A DNA stretch of 64,000 nucleotides from Nocardioides zhouii (lineage in GTDB: Bacteria > Actinomycetota > Actinomycetes > Propionibacteriales > Nocardioidaceae), in the NCBI RefSeq assembly GCF_004137345.1, contig NZ_SDWV01000004.1, positions 186,001 through 250,000 of the forward strand, written 5' to 3'. Numbering within the stretch: the stretch's first letter is position 1; each line of letters begins with the position of its first letter. Made by a program: the position numbers and the translations under genes. The notes under the pieces are model-generated. The model had not been told where the DNA came from. It saw nothing but the letters and a program-made list of their open reading frames with translations, and made no database searches. This document shows positions 37,156 to 46,211 of this stretch, in pieces.

Positions 37156-37452
37156 TCAGACGGCTACGTGGTCCTCGTCGCGCTCGACCACGAGCGTCAC
37201 CTTGGAGACCAGGGCAGCGACCGCGCCGATGGCGACGAGGACGGGTGCGACGGCCGCGGTGAACACGGTGACGGCAAGCCCGGCCGGGAGCGGGATCTCG
37301 ATCAGCGTGGTGCCATCCTCGCGCTTGACGATGATGCGCCGCACGCCTGCCTCGTGCGCAAGCTCGCGCACCTTCCCCATCAGGTCTTCGCCGCTGACCT
37401 CGAACTCTTCGGTCTTGGTCGACGTGCCGTTCGCGTGGGTGACCTCGTTCAT
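37156..37452 (-). CDS. DUF4342 family protein
   Basis: A 98-residue protein. Residues 16-55 form a small UBA-like domain (EEFEVSGEDLMGKVRELAHEAGVRRIIVKR), and residues 58-85 are a membrane segment (AGLAVTVFTAAVAPVLVAIGAVAALVS). This layout is typical of DUF4342, whose function is unknown. It is the first gene of the operon with fadD and DGAT (16 bp gap), and a box-like site lies 105 bp upstream. Confidence 0.85.
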   Translation of the reverse strand: MNEVTHANGTSTKTEEFEVSGEDLMGKVRELAHEAGVRRIIVKREDGTTLIEIPLPAGLAVTVFTAAVAPVLVAIGAVAALVSKVTLVVERDEDHVAV

Positions 37453-37556
37453 GTCGCGCTCCTGTCTGTCGCCATCTGGCGCTCGTGTCTCGACCCTGCG
37501 GTGGGCCGGGGACGCTCTCCATGCTGGTCGAGTCGCCCTCCCGCCCCTAGAGGCCT

Positions 37557-37570
37557 TCGACCCTGGTCCC
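37557..37570. promoter_or_regulatory. Half-conserved DosR-like box upstream of DUF4342
   Basis: TCGAC-CCTG-GTCCC: the right half is perfect, the left half has two mismatches. 105 bp before the DUF4342 start. Confidence 0.35.
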
Positions 37571-37953
37571 CGGGACGTGGACAGCGGAGGATCATCGTGT
37601 GCAGGAGCTGATCGTGACGTCCGGCCCGAGCACAGCGGTCGGCTGGTTCGCTGGCGCGAGCGACCCTGTGAAGGTCTGCGCCCTGTCCACGTCGGACGGG
37701 GTCGAGTTCACGGCGGAGGGCATCTCCGCGTTCTCCAGCGGGAGCGTCGACGTCTCCGGCACGTCGCTCACAACACCCGATTCCCGCCGACGACAGTGGC
37801 CGGCTGCCGCCGACATTCCGTGGCAGCTTCGACGCAGCCAGGGGATCGACGATCGAGGTCCACCTCTCCGACGGCATCACACCCTCGACATCTCGGTCCG
37901 GGCCTCCGGCTGAGCTCTCGCCGCGTCGCGCACCGTGCATACCTCGACAGGTA

Positions 37954-37967
37954 GGGACGTTCGGCAC
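37954..37967. promoter_or_regulatory. DosR-like box upstream of pflB
   Basis: GGGAC-GTTC-GGCAC: the left half is perfect, the right half has two mismatches. 36 bp before the pflB start. Confidence 0.45.
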
Positions 37968-38002
37968 TGTTGCTGCCTGGCTGTGCAACGGACCGTCGGG
38001 GC

Positions 38003-40273
38003 ATGTCAATGCTGCAGCGACCGAGCGACCTGTCGAGCAACGATCTGGGTGACGCGTGGCGCGGGTTCCGGGGCGCGGGGTGGCGCGAGTCGGTCGACAC
38101 CCGAGCCTTCCTCCAGGCGAACTACACGCCGTACGAGGGCGACGCCTCGTTCCTGACTCCGGCCACTGAACGGACGACCACGTTGTGGGGCCGGCTGACC
38201 GCCATGTTCCCGGAAGAACGCGAACGTGGCGTCTACGACGTGGACCCCCACACCCCGGCTTCGATCACCGCGCATCGTCCGGGATACATCGACCGCGACG
38301 TCGAGCTGATCGTCGGGTTGCAGACCGACGCACCGCTGCGGCGCGCGATCATGCCCAACGGTGGCTGGCGCATGGTCGAGACCAGCCTGAAGACCTACGG
38401 CTACGACGTCGATCCGCGGCTGGCAGAGATCTACACCGTGCACCGCAAGACCCACAACGACGGGGTGTTCGACGCGTACACCGAGGAGGTACGCGCGGCA
38501 CGCCGATCGAGCGTCATCACCGGACTGCCCGACTCCTACGGCCGGGGCCGCATCATCGGCGACTACCGCCGCGTGGCCCTCTACGGAGTGGACCGGTTGA
38601 TCGTCGACAAGACCCTCGTGAAGGCATCGCTGGACGCACTGCCGTCCAGCGAGGACGTGATCCGGGACCGGGAGGAGCTCGCCGAGCAGATCCGGGCGCT
38701 GGGCGAGCTGCGCGCCATGGCGCTCACCTACGGCTTCGACATCTCCGGACCCGCCACCACCGGCCAGCAGGCGATCCAGTGGCTCTACTTCGGCTACCTA
38801 GCGGCCGTGAAGGAGCAGAACGGCGCTGCCATGTCGCTGGGACGCGTCTCGACGTTCCTGGATATCTACCTGGAGCGCGACATCGACGAGGGGCGGTTGG
38901 ACGAGTCGCGCGCCCAGGAGCTGGTCGACGACCTGGTGATCAAGCTCCGGATCGTGCGCTTCCTCCGGACGCCTGAGTACGACGCCCTGTTCTCCGGGGA
39001 CCCGACCTGGGTCACCGAATGCCTGGGTGGGATGGGCGAGGACGGACGCACCCTCGTCACACGCTCGTCATTCCGCTTCCTGCAGACGCTGTACAACCTC
39101 GGACCGGCGCCCGAACCCAACCTCACGGTGCTGTGGTCGGCGCGGCTGCCGAAGGGCTTCAAGGACTTCGCCGCCTCGGTCTCGATCGACACCAGCAGCA
39201 TCCAGTACGAGTCCGACGAGCTCGTGCGGCCGGTGACCGGCGACGACACGGCCATCGCCTGCTGCGTCTCCGCCATGACGGTCGGCAAGCAGATGCAGTT
39301 CTTCGGTGCCCGCGTGAACCTCGCGAAGACACTGCTCTACGCCATCAATGGTGGTCGTGACGAGATCACGGGCAAGCAGGTGGGCCCGGTCACCAGCCCG
39401 GTCACGGGCGACGTCCTGGACTACGACGACGTCCTCCGAAGGCTCGACGTCGAGATGGACTGGCTGGCCCGGGTGTACGTCGACGCGCTCAACGTCATCC
39501 ACTACATGCACGACAAGTACGCCTACGAGCGCGTCGAGATGGCGCTGCACGACCACCCGGTCCGTCGTACGATGGCGATGGGCATCGCCGGCCTGGCGGT
39601 GGCCGCGGACAGCCTCTCAGCGATCAGTGCAGCGACGGTGAGCGTGGTCCGGGACGAGACCGGCCTCGTCGTCGACTACGTGGTCGACGGTGACTATCCG
39701 GCGTACGGCAACAACGACGACCGCGCTGACCACATCGCGGTCGACCTCGTCGAGCGGTTCATGGCGAAGATCCGTACCTACCCGACGTACCGCGGCGCCG
39801 TCCCGACCCAGTCGGTGCTGACGATCACGTCCAACGTGGTGTACGGCAAGTCGACCGGCAACACCCCGGACGGTCGACGCCTCGGTGAGCCGTTCTCACC
39901 CGGGGCGAACCCGATGAACGGGCGAGACCGGCACGGCTGGGCCGCCTCGGCACTCTCGGTCGCCAAGCTGCCCTACGACCAGGCGCTTGACGGGATCTCC
40001 TTGACCAGCAACCTGGTGCCGAACGCCCTGGGGAGGACCCCAGGAGAAAAGGTGGACAACCTCACCGGCATCCTGGACGCGTTCTTCGGTGCTCAGGGCT
40101 TCCACGTCAACGTGAACGTCCTCAGTCGCGAGACGCTGCTCGATGCGATGGAGCACCCGGAGCAGTACCCCCAGCTGACCGTCCGCGTCTCGGGGTATGC
40201 CGTCAACTTCGTGCGGCTCACCCGCGAGCAGCAGCTCGACGTCATTCACCGCACTTTTCACGGCTCGCTCTAG
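38003..40273 (+). CDS. pflB: Pyruvate formate-lyase (formate C-acetyltransferase)
   Basis: A 756-residue glycyl-radical enzyme that splits pyruvate with CoA into acetyl-CoA and formate. Adjacent catalytic cysteines are Cys420-Cys421 in AIACCVSAM, and the radical glycine is Gly731 in RVSGYAVNF. The Cys-Cys pair is diagnostic of true PFL rather than glycerol dehydratase-type relatives. ATG at 38003 is used (a second ATG is two codons later). The activase gene overlaps its stop by one base. PFL is oxygen-sensitive and uncommon in actinobacteria of aerobic habit; a box-like site lies just upstream. Confidence 0.95.
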   Translation: MSMLQRPSDLSSNDLGDAWRGFRGAGWRESVDTRAFLQANYTPYEGDASFLTPATERTTTLWGRLTAMFPEERERGVYDVDPHTPASITAHRPGYIDRDVELIVGLQTDAPLRRAIMPNGGWRMVETSLKTYGYDVDPRLAEIYTVHRKTHNDGVFDAYTEEVRAARRSSVITGLPDSYGRGRIIGDYRRVALYGVDRLIVDKTLVKASLDALPSSEDVIRDREELAEQIRALGELRAMALTYGFDISGPATTGQQAIQWLYFGYLAAVKEQNGAAMSLGRVSTFLDIYLERDIDEGRLDESRAQELVDDLVIKLRIVRFLRTPEYDALFSGDPTWVTECLGGMGEDGRTLVTRSSFRFLQTLYNLGPAPEPNLTVLWSARLPKGFKDFAASVSIDTSSIQYESDELVRPVTGDDTAIACCVSAMTVGKQMQFFGARVNLAKTLLYAINGGRDEITGKQVGPVTSPVTGDVLDYDDVLRRLDVEMDWLARVYVDALNVIHYMHDKYAYERVEMALHDHPVRRTMAMGIAGLAVAADSLSAISAATVSVVRDETGLVVDYVVDGDYPAYGNNDDRADHIAVDLVERFMAKIRTYPTYRGAVPTQSVLTITSNVVYGKSTGNTPDGRRLGEPFSPGANPMNGRDRHGWAASALSVAKLPYDQALDGISLTSNLVPNALGRTPGEKVDNLTGILDAFFGAQGFHVNVNVLSRETLLDAMEHPEQYPQLTVRVSGYAVNFVRLTREQQLDVIHRTFHGSL

Positions 40274-41241
40274 TGGAACCGTTGCCGACACCCACGACCT
40301 CGATGCCACTGTCCATCACACCGGTGCGTGAGCACCACGGTGGGTCCAGGGCGGAGCTGGAGGCGGAGCTGGCCCAGGAGGGTGACCCGGAGATCGGCTA
40401 CTACCACTCCTACGAGATCACGGGCACGGTCAACGGTCCCGGTGTGCGCTTCACGCTCTTCCTCTCGGGGTGCCCCCTGCGCTGTCAGTACTGCGAGAAC
40501 GCCGACACCTGGACCCTGACGAACGGGCGCCGGGTCACGATGGGGCGGATGCTGGACGAAGTGGCCAAGTACGCAGAGTTCGTGACCACGGCCCACGGCG
40601 GCATCACCGTCGGCGGGGGCGAGCCGATGCTGCAGATCAGGTTCCTGGAGGCCTTGCTGCGCCGGTGCAAGGAAGACCTCGGGCTGCACACGGCGGTCGA
40701 CACGTCGGGCTTCCTCGGCGCACGCGCCACCGACGAGTTCCTCGACCTGGTGGACCTGTTCCTCCTGGACATCAAGTCTGGCGACCCGGAGACCTACCGA
40801 GTCGTCACCAGCGCTGATCTGGAGCCGACGCTGGCCTTCGCCCGGCGACTCTCCGAGCACGGCAACCGCATGTGGGTGCGCTTCGTTCTCGTCCCAGGGC
40901 TCACCGATGCACCCGAGAACGTCGAGGCGGTGGCCTCCTTCACCGCGACGTTGTCCGGCGTCGAGCGGGTCGAGGTCCTTCCTTTCCACCAGCTGGGAGC
41001 AGCCAAGTGGGCCGAGCTCGGTCTCGACTACCAGCTCACCGACGTTGCGCCACCAGCCCCCCAGCTGGTGCGGCGCGTGGAGGACCAGTTCCGCTCACAC
41101 GGCCTCAACGTCGTCTGGGAGAGACCGGAGCGAGGTCGTAGCTCCCGGAGCACGGGGGCGGCCGCCTTGGCGAATCACCACGAATGGCCGACTGCTACCC
41201 ACGAGGTGCGTCAACGCACTGCCGCGCCGACCATCAGTTGA
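40273..41241 (+). CDS. pflA: Pyruvate formate-lyase activating enzyme (radical SAM)
   Basis: A 322-residue radical SAM protein that installs the glycyl radical on PflB. The 4Fe-4S cluster motif CxxxCxxC is Cys67, Cys71 and Cys74 (CPLRCQYC). SAM-binding residues lie in ITVGGGEPMLQ, and LLDIKSGDPETYR and LVPGLTD follow the PflA pattern. GTG at 40273 overlaps the pflB stop (TAGTG). The N-terminus has about 40 extra residues and the C-terminus about 40 Ser/Arg-rich extra residues compared with the usual 245-residue enzyme. It converges with the acetyltransferase gene, overlapping it by 8 bp. Confidence 0.93.
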   Translation: MEPLPTPTTSMPLSITPVREHHGGSRAELEAELAQEGDPEIGYYHSYEITGTVNGPGVRFTLFLSGCPLRCQYCENADTWTLTNGRRVTMGRMLDEVAKYAEFVTTAHGGITVGGGEPMLQIRFLEALLRRCKEDLGLHTAVDTSGFLGARATDEFLDLVDLFLLDIKSGDPETYRVVTSADLEPTLAFARRLSEHGNRMWVRFVLVPGLTDAPENVEAVASFTATLSGVERVEVLPFHQLGAAKWAELGLDYQLTDVAPPAPQLVRRVEDQFRSHGLNVVWERPERGRSSRSTGAAALANHHEWPTATHEVRQRTAAPTIS

Positions 41242-41917
41242 ACCACGGACAGACTTGGTCGCGCGTGCGCAGCGCGTGCCTGTGCCCGGGGTCGCTCAGC
41301 AGCGGACGCGGCACAGCGGAGGCCGAGGGACCGGGCACCAACACCCGCGTGTCATCGATGGCGCCTTGACCCGATGGCACCCGTGACCCTGCCACGGACG
41401 GGACGGGCGGCAGCTCGACAGCGACTTCGCTCACTCCGGACCCCACGTCCTTGACCGTGGTGTGGCCCAGGCGGCGCAGCATCGACAGGGACGCCTCGTT
41501 GTCGTTGAAGACCTCGGTGACGATGCGGTCCACGCCCACGGGGCGCTGACGCATCAGCACGTCGAGCAGTCCGGTGGCGACGCCGCGCCCCTGCCACTCG
41601 TCCTTGACCGTGACGGCGAGATCCGCGGCGTCGGGGACGTCGGCGTAGCGCACCATCCGGGCCACCGCGACCGGGTCGTAGACGTCGGGACTCGTCTCGA
41701 CGCACAGGACCAGGGCAGTGTGATCGATACCGTCAACGTCGTCGACGAGGCGCTCCAGCATGCTCTCGCTGAGGTGCTTCACCGATGCCAGGAACCTGTG
41801 GCGGCGAGAGTCTGGTGTCAGCGCCTCGAACCCAGCGACCAGGGCCGCCTTGTCCGTGGGCCGCAGTGAAATGGCGAACGCGTCGGTGCTGTCACGCAGC
41901 TTGATCTGCTCGATCAT
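41234..41917 (-). CDS. GNAT acetyltransferase
   Basis: A 227-residue protein with a GNAT core: LRPTDKAALVAGFEALTPDSRRHRFL at the start, ADLAVTVKDEWQGRGVATGLLDVLM as the acetyl-CoA loop (QGRGVA) and VFNDNEASLSMLRRLGHTT. This branch resembles the acetyltransferase domains of protein lysine acetylases (Pat-type) but lacks a cyclic-nucleotide domain. The last 60 residues are low-complexity and unlike the family. ATG at 41917 is chosen; a TTG precedes it directly. Confidence 0.85.
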   Translation of the reverse strand: MIEQIKLRDSTDAFAISLRPTDKAALVAGFEALTPDSRRHRFLASVKHLSESMLERLVDDVDGIDHTALVLCVETSPDVYDPVAVARMVRYADVPDAADLAVTVKDEWQGRGVATGLLDVLMRQRPVGVDRIVTEVFNDNEASLSMLRRLGHTTVKDVGSGVSEVAVELPPVPSVAGSRVPSGQGAIDDTRVLVPGPSASAVPRPLLSDPGHRHALRTRDQVCPWFN

Positions 41918-42051
41918 CAAGCCTCCCCAGTCCGCAGCCTAGGGCACCGCAACTGCGGGTCCTCCACTCGACTGCGCAATCGGCCGAGCCCGGTCGCGAT
42001 CGGCGTGGCCAAGGACACGACCTGACGCTTCTCACTCCACTGGTGGCGCGC

Positions 42052-42065
42052 AGGTCCAATGGCCC
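42052..42065. promoter_or_regulatory. DosR-like box upstream of the truncated ATPase
   Basis: AGGTC-CAAT-GGCCC, three mismatches in all to GGGAC-N4-GTCCC but centred like the others, 36 bp before the start at 42101. Confidence 0.35.
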
Positions 42066-42100
42066 TAGGAGAAAGACCCGGCCTCCTTCACCGTGGGCAG

Positions 42101-43444
42101 ATGCCCACAACCCCGCTCAGCAAGGACGTGCTCGGCGCCGACGTGGAGCTGCTTCTCGTCGACGTCGACGTCCTGCTCCAACACCTGGACTGCGACGCTT
42201 CCGGACTGTCCGAGGCAGAGGCCGAGCGCAGGCTCGCCGTCACCGGGCCCAACCAGCTCACCGTCGAACAGCGGAGCAGCCTGCCTGCCGCCCTGCTTCG
42301 CCAGCTCACGCACCCGCTGGCGCTGCTGCTGTGGCTCGCGGCCGCCCTGGCACTGGGCACCCAAGGCGTGACGCTCGGAGCGGCGATCATCTGCGTCATC
42401 GCACTCAACGCGGGCTTCGCCCTCGTCCAGGAGCGGCACGCCGAACACGCCGTCGCTGCCCTGGCTCTCTACCTGCCACCGCACGCCACCGTCGTCCGGG
42501 ACGGGCGACGAAGGCTTGTCGACGCGGCGAGCGTCGTCCCTGGAGACGTGATGCTCGTGGATGAAGGCGCGGCGGTGAGCGCCGACGCTCGCATCCTGGA
42601 GGGCGCTGTCGAGCTCGACATGTCGGCCGTAACCGGCGAGTCCGCACCTGTCACCAGACAGGCCGCCCCGACGCCCCCGACTGCGGCCGACCTCGGGCGG
42701 CGTGTCGTGGATGCAGAGGACGTCCTGCTGTCCGGGACCACGTGTGCATCCGGGGAGGCCTTGGCCCTCGTCGTGCACACCGGGATGTCGACCGAGCTGG
42801 GACGGATCGCCGGACTGTCCACCCGCACCCACCAGGACCCCAGCCCGCTCGAGGAGCAGGTCCGTCGAGTGGCCTGGTTGATCGCCGGCGTGGCTGTCGC
42901 CGTCGGGGTGGCCTTCCTGCCCCTGGGCATGCTCGCAGGTCTGAGCTTCACCGAGGCGTCGGTGTTCGCCATCGGTCTGCTGGTCGCCAACGTTCCGGAA
43001 GGCCTGCTCCCGACCATCACTCTCGCTCTGGCCGTGGGCGTGGCCGACCTCGCCCGACGAGGAGGGCTGGTCAAACGACTGAGCGCGGTCGAGACCCTCG
43101 GATCCACTGACGTGATCTGCACCGACAAGACGGGCACCCTCACCCAGAACCGGATGCAGGTGCACAGCGTGTGGTCCGGCTCAGCACGACGCACCATCGG
43201 GGACCCTGAGGCCGTTCGACTGGCCCGCGTCCTCCGGTCCTGCTCCACGGCGGACCGCGAGGCGAACCTCGGCGACCCCACTGAGCTTGCTCTGCTCGAT
43301 GCCGCCGACCGGGTGTGCAGCGCCGCGCTCGCTCCGCGCGCATCTGTCGAGCAGGTGTTCCACTTCGATCCGCGGCGGCGCCTGATGTCCGTCGTGGCAG
43401 TTCCGGCCGCGGGTGCCACCAGCGGCGGCCACGAGGTCGGTTGA
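42101..43444 (+). pseudogene. P-type cation ATPase, C-terminal half missing
   Basis: Only 447 residues of an expected 900 or so. Present are the cation-ATPase N-terminal domain (SGLSEAEAERRLAVTGPNQL), actuator motif TGESAPV, helix-4 motif VANVPEGLLP, and the phosphorylation site DKTGTLT with Asp342. The frame ends just inside the nucleotide-binding domain (FHFDPRRRLMSVV) and then runs into foreign sequence, so the KGA motif, TGDGVND hinge and helices 5-10 are absent. The break falls at about 43415-43440, exactly where the opposing DUF4389 gene is also cut. It cannot pump ions. Confidence 0.85.
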
Positions 43445-44018
43445 GGCCGAGGACCAGGTCGAAGATCGAGGACGGATAGCGCCCCGTAAAGAGCAGGACG
43501 ACGCCCGCGACCAGCACCAGCACCCCGATCAACCCGCCACCCCACATCCACGGCGCCTGCTCCCCCGACGTCGCCTCGTTGGCGACGTAGACCGATCCAC
43601 CGACGAAGATGCCGACCACCACGTAGTGCGGAAGGGCCAGGAGTCACCACTTCACCAGCACCAGCCCGCGCGACAGGCGCTCCGGGTAGGCGATCTCGAG
43701 GTGCGCCGGGTAGTCGGGGACGTCAGCGAGCGTGAACGGCGGATAGCGGTCGGTGCCCAGTGCGCCGTAGGCGTAGTAGGCGACCCGCCAGCTCCACCGC
43801 AGGGCCCCGACGTTGAAGTCGAAGATCTGGCGGGGATAGCGGCCGGTGAACGCGATGGCGAAGAACGCCACGATGCTCAGCACCACGAACGCCAGCCACA
43901 GGAAGGCCAGGACGAGGTAGTGCGGGAGGATGAGGATCCACTTGACGAGTCAGAGCCCGCGACTGAGCTGCGCGTCGGGTGAGGCATCCACGCGGACCGG
44001 GTAGGTCGAAGTCGTCAT
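43440..44018 (-). pseudogene. DUF4389 membrane protein gene with two in-frame TGA codons and lost 3' end
   Basis: Starts ATG 44018, overlapping the USP stop. Reading straight through gives LSRGL-stop-LVKW (TGA at 43950-43952) and LVKW-stop-LLALPHYVVVGIFVGG (TGA at 43644-43646). In DUF4389 proteins both places hold Trp, so each is a TGG-to-TGA change. Two repeated membrane modules with [13 protein letters not shown] and GRYPSSIFDLVLGLNR are visible. The gene then stops matching its family right after GLNR, at the junction with the half ATPase gene. Role of the family is unknown. Confidence 0.8.
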
Positions 44019-45013
44019 CGCGCGACCGCAGCCTCTCGCCACGTGCGGAGGGTTCCGGAGCTGACGGGGTCCCCTCGGGTCGGGCGTACGACGATCACGG
44101 TGCAGGTGGCGTGCCCGACGACTCCCTGGCTGACGGACCCGAGCAGGAGGTTGCGGAAGCCGCCGTGTCCGCGGCTGCCGACCACCAGGAGGTCGGCTGC
44201 GCTGGCGGCGTCGATGATGGCCGTGACGGTGGGCCCCATCGGCAGGCTCACGCGGACCTCGACGTCCGGGTACTGCTCCGACCAGCCGGCCATCACCTCG
44301 GCGAGCAGCAGGTGCTTGTCGGCGAGCTGGTCGTTGCGGGTGTCCGGCAGCGGACCGGCGGTCGCGCGGGTCCACCACGCGTGGATGACGTCGAGGTGCA
44401 CACCTCGCACCGAGGCCTGCTCGAAGGCGTGAGCCAGGGCCAGCTCGGACCCGGCCGACCCATCGACGGCGACGGCCACGCCCCTCTGGCCGGCGGGGTG
44501 GCTGCTTACCTCGCGGACGACGACGACCGGACACTGCGCATGGGTGACCACCTGCGACGCCACGGAACCGAGCGCAGCGCCCATGACCGGGCCGTAGCTG
44601 CTGCGACCCACGACCAGGCTGTGCGCCCGGGCGGACAGCTCGACCAGCACCCCGGCTGCGCGCTCGAGAGTGCTTGCGATCGTGACGACCAGATCGGGAT
44701 CGGAAGCCCGGGCCGAGGCGACCGCTGCGGCGAGGTGCTCCTCAGCGGACTCCAGTGCCTCGCTCGCGATGATCGCGTCGACGTACGCCTCTTCGAAGGC
44801 GATCGTCCCGCCGTGCGGCTGATGAACTCCCGCGCTCACGAGGTGCAGGCTCAGGTCCCGCCGCGAGGCCTCGTCGACGGCCCACGCAAGGGCTGCGTCA
44901 CTGTGGGGGGAGCCGTCGATGCCGACGACGATGGTCCGGTGCCCGATGTTGTCCGTGCCACCACTGTGGAGGCCTCGGTGGCCGATGGAGCAGAGGCGAA
45001 GGTCTCGGTGCAC
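44015..45013 (-). CDS. Universal stress protein, two UspA domains
   Basis: A 332-residue tandem universal stress protein. Domain 1 opens TIVVGIDGSPHSDAALAWAVDEA and carries an intact ATP loop VVGRSSYG-x-GSVASQVV; domain 2 opens GVAVAVDGSAGSELALAHAFEQA and has VVGSRGHGGFRNLLLGSVSQGVV, a textbook G-2x-G-9x-G-(S/T) loop. ATP binding is therefore likely in both. The start is uncertain: GTG at 45013 gives about 25 extra residues before the domain. It follows the flavodoxin gene by 40 bp and overlaps the DUF4389 gene (ATGA). Confidence 0.9.
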   Translation of the reverse strand: MHRDLRLCSIGHRGLHSGGTDNIGHRTIVVGIDGSPHSDAALAWAVDEASRRDLSLHLVSAGVHQPHGGTIAFEEAYVDAIIASEALESAEEHLAAAVASARASDPDLVVTIASTLERAAGVLVELSARAHSLVVGRSSYGPVMGAALGSVASQVVTHAQCPVVVVREVSSHPAGQRGVAVAVDGSAGSELALAHAFEQASVRGVHLDVIHAWWTRATAGPLPDTRNDQLADKHLLLAEVMAGWSEQYPDVEVRVSLPMGPTVTAIIDAASAADLLVVGSRGHGGFRNLLLGSVSQGVVGHATCTVIVVRPTRGDPVSSGTLRTWREAAVAR

Positions 45014-45053
45014 CGGGCCTGATGGTTCTGGTCACCAGGTCCGACGTGACAGC

Positions 45054-45599
45054 TCAGGCGCGCCGCGCGCCGGCACGTGCCGGAACGACGATCGCGGCGA
45101 GGCCGCGGCCCCACTCGCGAGCTCGCTCGTGCTCCCCCGCACTCACGGGTCCCGTGATGCCCTCGACGTAGAAGCTCGCGCGATGCACGACATCGAAGTC
45201 CAGCTTCGCAAGTGCCCGCGCGGCACTGCGCGCCGCTGACCCCGGCAAGTGCCGGACCTTGGTCACTCGGGTGTCGAGCACCGCGACCGCGGGGCGGGGC
45301 GACGACGCAGGCAGGACGTCCCCCAGCGTCGCCAGCCACTCACGCAGGCCTGTTGCGGCATGGTCGGGGTGCGCGCCCTTCGCCACTGCCTCGGCACGGG
45401 ACTCCGGCCTGCTGAGGGTGAACGCGTGCGTCGGCGCGGCCAGCACCAGGAGGTCGCAGCTGCTCAGTGCCTGCGCAGGAATCGAGGCCACACCGGCCAG
45501 CACGACCGTCGCTCCGGCCTCGACGAGCCCCGCGCGGACGTCCGCGGCGACCGACGCGGTGTTGCCGAACATCGACTCGAAGACGATGACTACGTTCAT
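45054..45599 (-). CDS. Flavodoxin family protein
   Basis: A 181-residue FMN-binding electron carrier-like protein. The N-terminus VVIVFESMFGNTASVAADVRAGL has the phosphate-binding loop (SMFGNT), and LLVLAAPTHAFTLSRPESR covers the second FMN-contact loop. A serine/threonine-rich FMN loop is therefore in place. It may serve as the electron donor for reductive enzymes such as PflA in low oxygen; this is an inference from the neighbourhood. Divergent from the PNPOx-like gene and first in an operon with a USP and DUF4389. Confidence 0.82.
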   Translation of the reverse strand: MNVVIVFESMFGNTASVAADVRAGLVEAGATVVLAGVASIPAQALSSCDLLVLAAPTHAFTLSRPESRAEAVAKGAHPDHAATGLREWLATLGDVLPASSPRPAVAVLDTRVTKVRHLPGSAARSAARALAKLDFDVVHRASFYVEGITGPVSAGEHERAREWGRGLAAIVVPARAGARRA

Positions 45600-45752
45600 G
45601 GACCTGCCCTTCGTTGGGTGAGTGGTGGCCAGCCTTGCGGGCACGCGATCCGGGCCATAGAGGAATTGGGCACCCCAGGTCGGGACGGTCGCCTCTGTAG
45701 CGCGACATGAACGCGGTGGACGCTGGCCTGAGCCCAACACACGGAGGACCAC

Positions 45753-46175
45753 ATGACGACGAGCGACGTGAACAATGACCGGACGTTCGCGAAGCTGGAC
45801 ACGGACGAGTGCTGGAGGCTCGTGGGGGTTCACGGCGTGGGGCGCATCGTCTTCACCGGCGACACCTACACACGGGTGGTGCCGACGATCTACGACGCCG
45901 TAGGCGGTACGGCCTACTTCCGGGCACCGGTCTTCGGCGAGCTGGCTCGCCGCGCCGACGGCAACTGCGTCTCGTTGAACGTGGACAACCTCGAGCACAG
46001 CGACCTGACCGGGTGGTCGGTCCAGATGAGCGGCACAGCACACCGGGTGCAGGATGCCGCCACTGTGGCGTGGCTGTGGTCGTTCGGGCGCCCCCAGACG
46101 TGGTACCCGGGGCGGCAGACACAGTGGATCGCCCTCGAGGTCGACCAGGTACGCGGTCAACGCGTGCGGGACTGA
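45753..46175 (+). CDS. Pyridoxamine 5'-phosphate oxidase-fold protein
   Basis: A 140-residue split-barrel flavin-binding-type protein: LDTDECWRLVGVHGVGRIVFTGDTYTRVVPTIYDAVGGTAYFRA, with VGRIVF and VVPTIYDAVGG as family marks. Such proteins near USPs are common members of DosR-type regulons. The bound cofactor (FMN, F420 or heme) is unknown. ATG at 45753 has GGAGG 8 bp upstream. Confidence 0.85.
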   Translation: MTTSDVNNDRTFAKLDTDECWRLVGVHGVGRIVFTGDTYTRVVPTIYDAVGGTAYFRAPVFGELARRADGNCVSLNVDNLEHSDLTGWSVQMSGTAHRVQDAATVAWLWSFGRPQTWYPGRQTQWIALEVDQVRGQRVRD

Positions 46176-46211
46176 CGTGGCCGTGCGCCTGCGCGACGGC
46201 ATGCGCGCAGC

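Larger units (their letters stand above)
37453..38002. other. 550-bp divergent region between DUF4342 and pflB
   Basis: Holds one box-like site facing each gene (37557-37570 and 37954-37967). A 104-codon ORF at 37599-37913 on the + strand begins plausibly, but its second half loses coherence and a neighbouring frame reads better (LSDGITPSTS), so it may be a frameshifted relic. I do not call it a gene. Confidence 0.4.

Noticed and set aside
37599..37913. A 104-codon + strand gene before pflB
   Set aside because: The second half is not coherent and neighbouring frames read as well; support is too weak.
43644..43952. UGA as selenocysteine in the DUF4389 gene
   Set aside because: Trp, not Cys, is expected at both places, and no SelA/SelB/SelC genes or SECIS-like hairpin are seen next to the codons.
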